Translations under genes and position numbers: made by a program
NCBI RefSeq assembly: GCF_029892065.1
Contig: NZ_CP120373.1
Location: 186,001-250,000 of the forward strand
Origin: Sinorhizobium garamanticum
Lineage (GTDB): Bacteria > Pseudomonadota > Alphaproteobacteria > Rhizobiales > Rhizobiaceae
Reading direction: 5' to 3'
Length of the DNA: 64,000 bases
The notes under the pieces: generated by a model
Seen by the model: only the letters and a program-made list of their open reading frames with translations
Database searches by the model: none
Told to the model about the DNA's origin: nothing
Shown: one piece after another, positions 59,838 to 64,000 of the stretch
How positions within the stretch are numbered: the stretch's first letter is position 1
How the letters are laid out: every line of letters begins with the position of its first letter

Positions 59838-61163
59838 CTAAAGCTTGCCTTCGTCCTCGAAGATTTCCTTCCAGTCATTGACCAGCGCGTCGAGCGCCTC
59901 TTGCGCCGTGCCTTGGTCGGCGACGACATAGTCATGCAGGCGCTTCTGCATGGCCTGCATCAGGATGGCGTAGGAGGGCTCCTGCCAGAAGTCCTGCACC
60001 TGGTTCATCGCGACGAGGAAATCGGCCGCGAAGGGCTGGCTGGCCTTGAAGGACGGATCGTTCAGGACCGCATTGTGCACGGCGTAGCCGCCGAGCGCCC
60101 ACCATTTCTTCTGAACATCGGGCTGGGCGAACCATTTGATATAGGCGAGCGCGCCGTCCATGTTGTCGGTGTTGGCGACCACGGACATCCCCTGCCCGCC
60201 GAGCGTCGAGGCGGCGACCTTCTGCTTGGGATTGACGAAGAAGCCGATCTTGTCGCCGCCGACCTTCTCGTCCTTGTAGAGGCCGGGGAAGAAGGCGAAC
60301 CAGTTCATCGCCATCGCCACCTGGCCGGATTTGAAGGCGTCGAGCCCCTCGCCCATGTAGCTGTCGGTATAGCCGGGCGGCTGACAGCATTTGTAGAGCG
60401 CCTTGTAGGCTTCGAGCCCCGCCACGGCGTCCGCGGAATTGACGGCGCCGTCCATCTCGTATTTGCCGCCCGCCTGCTCGTATTTAAAGCCGTAAGGGTA
60501 GAGCGCCGAAGTCGCGCCCATGGTGATGCCCTCGGAGGCGCGTTCGGTGAAGATCGCCGCACCATAGACCTTCTGGCCATCGATTTCGCGACCGGTGAAG
60601 AATTCGGCGACCTGCTTCAGTTCATCCCAGGTCTGCGGCGGGCCGAGGTCGCGGCCGTATTTCCCCTTGAACTCGGCCTGCAATTCCGGTTTGGCGAACC
60701 AATCCTTGCGATAGAACCAGCCGTTGGCGTCGCCCATGGCCGGCAGCGCCCAGTAGTTCGGCGTGCCTTTCGGCCAGGTGGAATAGGCATTGACCGCGGC
60801 TTCGGCGAAGTCGCTCATCTTGATTCCTTCCTTGTCGAAGAAATCGTTGAGCTTGACGTAGTAGCCGTTTTCGGCGGAACCGCCGATCCATTGGCTGTCG
60901 CCGATCAGGAGATCGCAGAGCTTGCCGCCCGAATTGAGCTCGTTGAGAATGCGGTCGGCGAAGTTCGGCCAGGGCACGAACTCGAACTTCATCGTCGTGC
61001 CGGTCGCTGCGGTAAAATCCTTGGAGAGCTCGACCAGCGCATTCGCCGGATCCCAGGCTGCCCAGCACAGCGTCAATTCATCGGCCTTCGCCATTCCCGG
61101 TATCGCCGTCGACAGCACGAGTGCCGACGACATGCCCATCAGGGCCTTTGTCATCTTCCGCAT
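59838..61163 (-). CDS. ABC operon B: extracellular solute-binding protein
   Basis: 441-residue periplasmic binding protein. Seen: signal peptide 'MRKMTKALMGMSSALVLSTA' with cleavage after 'AKA', 'ELTLCWAAWDPANALVEL', 'LLIGDSQWIGGSAENGYYVKL', 'GWFYRKDWF' and 'MNWFAFFPGLY', all shared with operon A's binding protein. The start at 61163 has GGAGG five bases upstream; the longer upstream frame is not protein-like. First gene of operon B and, by inference, of the whole transport-plus-kinase cluster down to 49169. Confidence 0.94.
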   Translation of the reverse strand: MRKMTKALMGMSSALVLSTAIPGMAKADELTLCWAAWDPANALVELSKDFTAATGTTMKFEFVPWPNFADRILNELNSGGKLCDLLIGDSQWIGGSAENGYYVKLNDFFDKEGIKMSDFAEAAVNAYSTWPKGTPNYWALPAMGDANGWFYRKDWFAKPELQAEFKGKYGRDLGPPQTWDELKQVAEFFTGREIDGQKVYGAAIFTERASEGITMGATSALYPYGFKYEQAGGKYEMDGAVNSADAVAGLEAYKALYKCCQPPGYTDSYMGEGLDAFKSGQVAMAMNWFAFFPGLYKDEKVGGDKIGFFVNPKQKVAASTLGGQGMSVVANTDNMDGALAYIKWFAQPDVQKKWWALGGYAVHNAVLNDPSFKASQPFAADFLVAMNQVQDFWQEPSYAILMQAMQKRLHDYVVADQGTAQEALDALVNDWKEIFEDEGKL

Positions 61164-61672
61164 GCATTCCTCCCAGATACAGAACCGACCGACGCCGGCC
61201 TCGGAAAATTCTCCCTTGCTCACATGCCCAAGCCATACTCCCTCATGTTGAGCAATATGTTTAGTGATATACGTTTTACTAAACACATCAAGTGCAATTC
61301 GTCGCTGCAACGCAGCATGCGTAGCGAGGAGAGGGCCAGGAGGAGCAGCGTGCCGACGCTCCCGGTCACCTTTATTGTGGCCCACGAAGACCGTGCTTGC
61401 GTCGCTGACGTTTGGTAGTGTCACTAGGCGGCCTTGCCCGCCTCTTCGGCATCGGCACGAATGATTGCGGTGGCACTCGATTCCGTCTGCCGGGGCGGTT
61501 CTCGAGACCAGTGTATTTCTAAAGGGATGAGCAGGACTTGGTTAGCCTTCCTATAAGACAGCCGCGTACGACAGTCGTGTAAGGCAACCCTGTGCGACAG
61601 GGCCCCAAATTCGATACCCAGCTAAGTGAAGAGTGCTGGAAAACCTGAAGTTCCGGTTTGAAAAGGGAAACT
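61164..61672. other. Upstream region of ABC operon B up to tRNA-Gln
   Basis: 509 bases with no gene. It holds the inverted repeat at 61258-61285 and must contain the operon B promoter. It shares cgtacgacagtc (61564-61575) with 9632-9643 and cccagctaag (61616-61625) with 9551-9560, short matches near the other end of the putative island. No integrase gene or remnant seen. Confidence 0.55.
61258..61285. promoter_or_regulatory. Operator-like inverted repeat upstream of ABC operon B
   Basis: TGTTTAGT and ACTAAACA are perfect 8-bp inverted arms separated by 12 AT-rich bases, 95 bases before the binding-protein start. The size fits a dimeric repressor or activator site. No regulator gene lies next to it, unless the HTH-like protein at 50307-50717 is the binder. 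Confidence 0.6.
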
Positions 61673-61747
61673 TGGCTGGGGCGCCTGGATTCGAACCAGG
61701 GAATGGCGGTACCAAAAACCGCTGCCTTACCGCTTGGCTACGCCCCA
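61673..61747 (-). tRNA. tRNA-Gln (anticodon TTG), CCA encoded; putative integration site
   Basis: The reverse complement gives TGGGGCG...CGCCCCA acceptor pairing, anticodon stem around the loop TTTTGGT (anticodon TTG), T-arm CCTGG/CCAGG with GTTCGAATC, discriminator G and encoded CCA. Its last 20 nucleotides (61673-61692) recur as a direct repeat at 9532-9551. Confidence 0.97.
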
Positions 61748-62133
61748 ACTTAAGCTGGCGAGAAATCGTCTTGCCAAATCGAGCGCCTGATTAGCAAAGC
61801 TCGTGGCCCGTCACAATGCTTAACTTCACCTTCGACGCAGATTTATTTGGCCCGTAATCAACCGGTTCGACGCTAGCAGCTAACGTTGCGCGCAAAATTT
61901 CTACTGCATGTTTCCTTAGATCGCAGCCGATTTAAGGAAACATGCGGCAATTCAAAGTGCTACAGCGTCCTTTGCGCGTCTGAGAGACGCGCGGTGCTGT
62001 AGCGCCGGAAGCAGTTTTCTCCTATGGCCCTTTGGCCTATTGTCGCATCGCGCCCGCGCAGTGAGGTGAGGGCGGGCGCAGAGCCAATGACCATCATCGA
62101 GATCGAGTAGACGTGAAAGCCAGGAAGAGACGC
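61748..62133. other. Intergenic region holding one palindromic element
   Basis: 386 bases between tRNA-Gln and the MBL-fold gene. The main content is the element at 61903-62003. AGGA lies nine bases before the chosen MBL start. No other gene seen. Confidence 0.55.
61903..62003. repeat. ~100-bp double-hairpin intergenic element, copy 1
   Basis: First hairpin: tgcatgtttcctta pairs with taaggaaacatgc, around a short centre. After ggcaattcaaagt comes a second hairpin with outer arms gctacagc/gctgtagc and inner arms gcgcgtc/gacgcgc. Nearly identical to 63063-63164, same orientation. Elements of this type are scattered in rhizobial genomes. Confidence 0.85.
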
Positions 62134-63057
62134 ATGCAGGGACTGGATTTCGACCTCGACTTCAAACCAGCCTACGGCGAGGCGGTGCCTGTTGCCGACG
62201 GCGTACAGCGCATTACGGTCAACAATCCCGGTCCTTTCACCTTCCATGGAACCAACACCTATATCGTCGGTAAACGCTCGGTCGCCGTGATTGATCCGGG
62301 GCCTGACGACGACGCACATTTCCGTGCCCTGATGGCTGCTCTCGATGGCCGCGAGGTGACGCACATCGCCGTCAGCCATACGCACCGCGACCATTCCCCC
62401 CTCGCCCGGCGGCTAAAGGCCGCGACCGGCGCCGCGATCGTTGCCGAAGGCCCTCACCGCGCGGCCCGCCCCCTGCATGCGGGCGAGACCAACCCCTTCG
62501 CCGAAAGCTCGGATATGGATTTCATGCCCGACATCGCGCTTTCCGAAGGTGGGCGGGTGAAGGGCGACGGCTGGAGCCTGACGGCCGTGATGACACCTGG
62601 CCACACTGCAAATCACGCCGCCTTCGCGCTCGACGGCACCGGCATCCTCTTTTCCGCCGACCATGTCATGGCCTGGGCGACGAGCATCGTCGCGCCACCA
62701 GACGGCGCCATGGCCGACTATATGGCCTCGCTTGAAAAGCTGTTGCAGCGGGACGATCGGCTCTATCTGCCCGGCCATGGCGGTCCGGTCACCGACCCCG
62801 CGTCGTTCGTCCGCGCGCTTCGGGCACACCGCAAGATGCGCGAGCGTTCTGTGCTTGAACGCATCCGCGCCGGTGACCGGAAGATCCCGGACATGGTGAA
62901 GGTGATCTACGCTTCGACCGACCCGCGGCTCCATGGGGCCGCCGCACTTTCAGTCCTAGCGCATCTCGAAGATCTCGTGGAACAGGGCCGCGTCGAAACC
63001 GGCGGTCCGCCGTCGCTCCTGGGTGACTATCGGCTGGTGCCGGGCGGCGGCGGATGA
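62134..63057 (+). CDS. MBL-fold metallo-hydrolase
   Basis: 307-residue metallo-beta-lactamase-fold protein. Seen: 'FTFHGTNTYIVGKRSVAVIDPGPD', the zinc motif 'SHTHRDHSPLA', 'VMTPGHTANHAAF', 'FSADHVMAW' and 'YLPGHGGPV', followed by a C-terminal winged-helix-like segment as in LACTB2-type enzymes (RNA/ester hydrolase branch). The ATG at 62134 has AGGAAGA upstream; a GTG at 62113 is possible. Flanked on both sides by copies of the same palindromic element. Confidence 0.9.
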   Translation: MQGLDFDLDFKPAYGEAVPVADGVQRITVNNPGPFTFHGTNTYIVGKRSVAVIDPGPDDDAHFRALMAALDGREVTHIAVSHTHRDHSPLARRLKAATGAAIVAEGPHRAARPLHAGETNPFAESSDMDFMPDIALSEGGRVKGDGWSLTAVMTPGHTANHAAFALDGTGILFSADHVMAWATSIVAPPDGAMADYMASLEKLLQRDDRLYLPGHGGPVTDPASFVRALRAHRKMRERSVLERIRAGDRKIPDMVKVIYASTDPRLHGAAALSVLAHLEDLVEQGRVETGGPPSLLGDYRLVPGGGG

Positions 63058-63062
63058 TGACC

Positions 63063-63164
63063 ACTGCATGTTTCCTTAAATCGTACCCGATTTAAGGAAA
63101 CATGCAGCAATTCAAAGTGCTACAGCGTCCTTTGCGCGTCGAATAAGACGCGCGGCGCTGTAGC
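63063..63164. repeat. ~100-bp double-hairpin intergenic element, copy 2
   Basis: Same structure and orientation as 61903-62003: tgcatgtttccttaaatcg/cgatttaaggaaacatgca hairpin, aattcaaagt linker, then gctacagc...gcgcgtc/gacgcgc...gctgtagc hairpin. It lies between the convergent MBL and DUF1499-type genes and may end both transcripts. Confidence 0.85.
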
Positions 63165-63175
63165 CGGCCGCGCGG

Positions 63176-64000
63176 TCAATCGCCGGCAATGCCCAGAAGT
63201 TCGGCGTCAAGCGCCCTCAGGAACTCTTCGGCAAAGGCGGCGCCCATGCCGAGATCATGGGCGCCATGACGGGAGGCGACGCGCAAATCGACGAAAGTCG
63301 TCTCCGCCTCCTCCCGGAGCCTGATCAGTACATCGAAGCGGAAGCCGACGATCAGGGTACGCCATTCGCCCTGCAGCACGACGTCGGTGGCGCGCCGTCC
63401 CGGAAGCGCATCAAGATCCGGCACGGGACGCGCGGCCGGAACCGGAATGACGTCCGGCTCGCTGTTCGTATCCGCTCCAGCGCCGCGCTGAACGGCCAGA
63501 TCCCCAAGGTCTGCGCGGGCGTTGTCGACGCCGAGCTCCGCGGTGGTGGCGATACGCGTCTCCCCGACGACCTTGCGCACACCCTGGAACACGCGGTCGA
63601 GCGCACCGTCGTAGCGCCTGCCCGTCAAACCTGGATAGGCGGCGATTTGCGCCTCCCGATCCTGCGGCGTCACCGTCGGGTTGCGCGCGAGCCAGCTCTT
63701 TTCTGCCACGGGAGCCTTGATCCACGGCGGCGGCGTGACCGTGTCGGTGGTAACGTCGTAGATTTTTGGCCGCATCAGATATTGCACGGCACCGTAGCCA
63801 AGAAAGCCGAGCGGAGGGGCGGCATAGGCAAGCGCGGACAGCGACGCGATGCCGCCGACCGCCGCCACCTGCCACAGGCGGGCGAGCCCCGTTGCCGCGA
63901 GCAGCACGCCAGTCAGAGCAAGAACGCCCGACAGAGAGGCAAGCGCCAGAAAATGCGGCGTGGTCAATGGACCGAACCGGTGCGCCAGCAGCGACAGCGC
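63176..64000 (-). CDS. DUF1499-type membrane-anchored protein, 5'-truncated by window
   Basis: At least 275 codons, open to the window edge. Seen: two or three N-terminal helices ('FLALASLSGVLALTGVLLAA', 'VAAVGGIASLSALAYAAPPL') followed by a soluble DUF1499-like domain ('RPKIYDVTTDTVTPPPW', 'YPGLTGRRYDGALDRVFQGV', 'DLRVASRHGAHDLGMGA'). The in-frame TTG at 63967 is not the start: family-like sequence ('LSLLAHRFGPL') continues upstream to base 64000. Function of the family is unknown. Confidence 0.85.
   Translation of the reverse strand, partial: ALSLLAHRFGPLTTPHFLALASLSGVLALTGVLLAATGLARLWQVAAVGGIASLSALAYAAPPLGFLGYGAVQYLMRPKIYDVTTDTVTPPPWIKAPVAEKSWLARNPTVTPQDREAQIAAYPGLTGRRYDGALDRVFQGVRKVVGETRIATTAELGVDNARADLGDLAVQRGAGADTNSEPDVIPVPAARPVPDLDALPGRRATDVVLQGEWRTLIVGFRFDVLIRLREEAETTFVDLRVASRHGAHDLGMGAAFAEEFLRALDAELLGIAGD

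Noticed and set aside
59811..61418. 535-codon plus-strand frame opposite binding protein B
   Set aside because: Antisense shadow of a gene with signal peptide and clear paralogue.
61318..61419. 33-codon plus-strand frame starting MRSEERARRSSV as a divergent regulator of operon B
   Set aside because: Too short, no helix-turn-helix pattern, and no family similarity; possibly a remnant but not supportable.

Overview
The window looks like a chromosomal segment of a Sinorhizobium/Ensifer-type alphaproteobacterium. I infer this from the high-GC coding style, the cysD-cysN pair without a fused APS kinase, the unusual wealth of sugar-type ABC importers, the tRNA genes with encoded CCA, and palindromic intergenic elements of a kind common in rhizobia. 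No database search was possible; family names rest on motifs and gene order that I can read.

Layout. Bases 1-9.3 kb look like core chromosome: cysDN with a strong terminator, two tiny genes, tRNA-Pro, a lipoprotein, a gamma-glutamyltranspeptidase-family enzyme, and a tandem pair of exported low-complexity proteins (one with nested 84- and 232-residue coiled-coil repeats). At 9532 there is an exact 20-bp copy of the 3' end of the tRNA-Gln gene that sits at 61673-61747. The 52 kb between these two copies has the accessory character of a genomic island, although no integrase is visible. After tRNA-Gln the core-like content resumes with an MBL-fold hydrolase flanked by two copies of a ~100-bp palindromic element, and a DUF1499-type protein cut by the window end.

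Inside the putative island. 9.9-15.3 kb: a nuclease-like protein, a patatin lipase, a MerR regulator with a textbook 19-bp-spacer promoter driving a class IV aminotransferase, a pentapeptide-repeat protein and decayed gene fragments. 15.5-21.6 kb: a metallophosphoesterase in one operon with a CUT1-type ABC importer, with a LacI regulator facing it. 22.7-26.5 kb: an ABC importer with a binding protein and two enlarged permeases but no ATPase. 26.5-29.9 kb: membrane proteins (one frameshifted), a TetR regulator, gene remnants and a DJ-1/PfpI protein. 29.9-34.4 kb: an operon with the two halves of a Tm-1-like protein, a cupin and an M24 peptidase, divergent from a TetR regulator. 34.7-45.9 kb: a six-gene ABC operon and a sugar-acid/keto-sugar catabolic cluster (two epimerases, an enolase-superfamily dehydratase, a hydroxyacid dehydrogenase), tied together by repeated TGGT-N3-ACCA sites and a GntR/FCD regulator gene. 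46-49 kb: cupin, VOC protein, TetR, peroxiredoxin-like protein. 49.2-61.2 kb: a dihydroxyacetone-kinase-type phosphorelay (EI, HPr, DhaM, DhaL, DhaK) plus a fused DhaK-DhaL kinase, next to a second six-gene ABC operon.

The most interesting signal is that the two six-gene ABC operons (34755-40475 and 55529-61163) have the same gene order, including a tiny two-helix membrane protein between the permeases and the ATPases and two non-identical ATPases whose signature motifs are LSGGD/LAGGD and LSGGE. This looks like an importer subtype with an extra small membrane component and an asymmetric ATPase pair. The second copy appears to feed a keto-sugar kinase system of the dihydroxyacetone/erythrulose kind; the first probably feeds the epimerase/dehydratase pathway.
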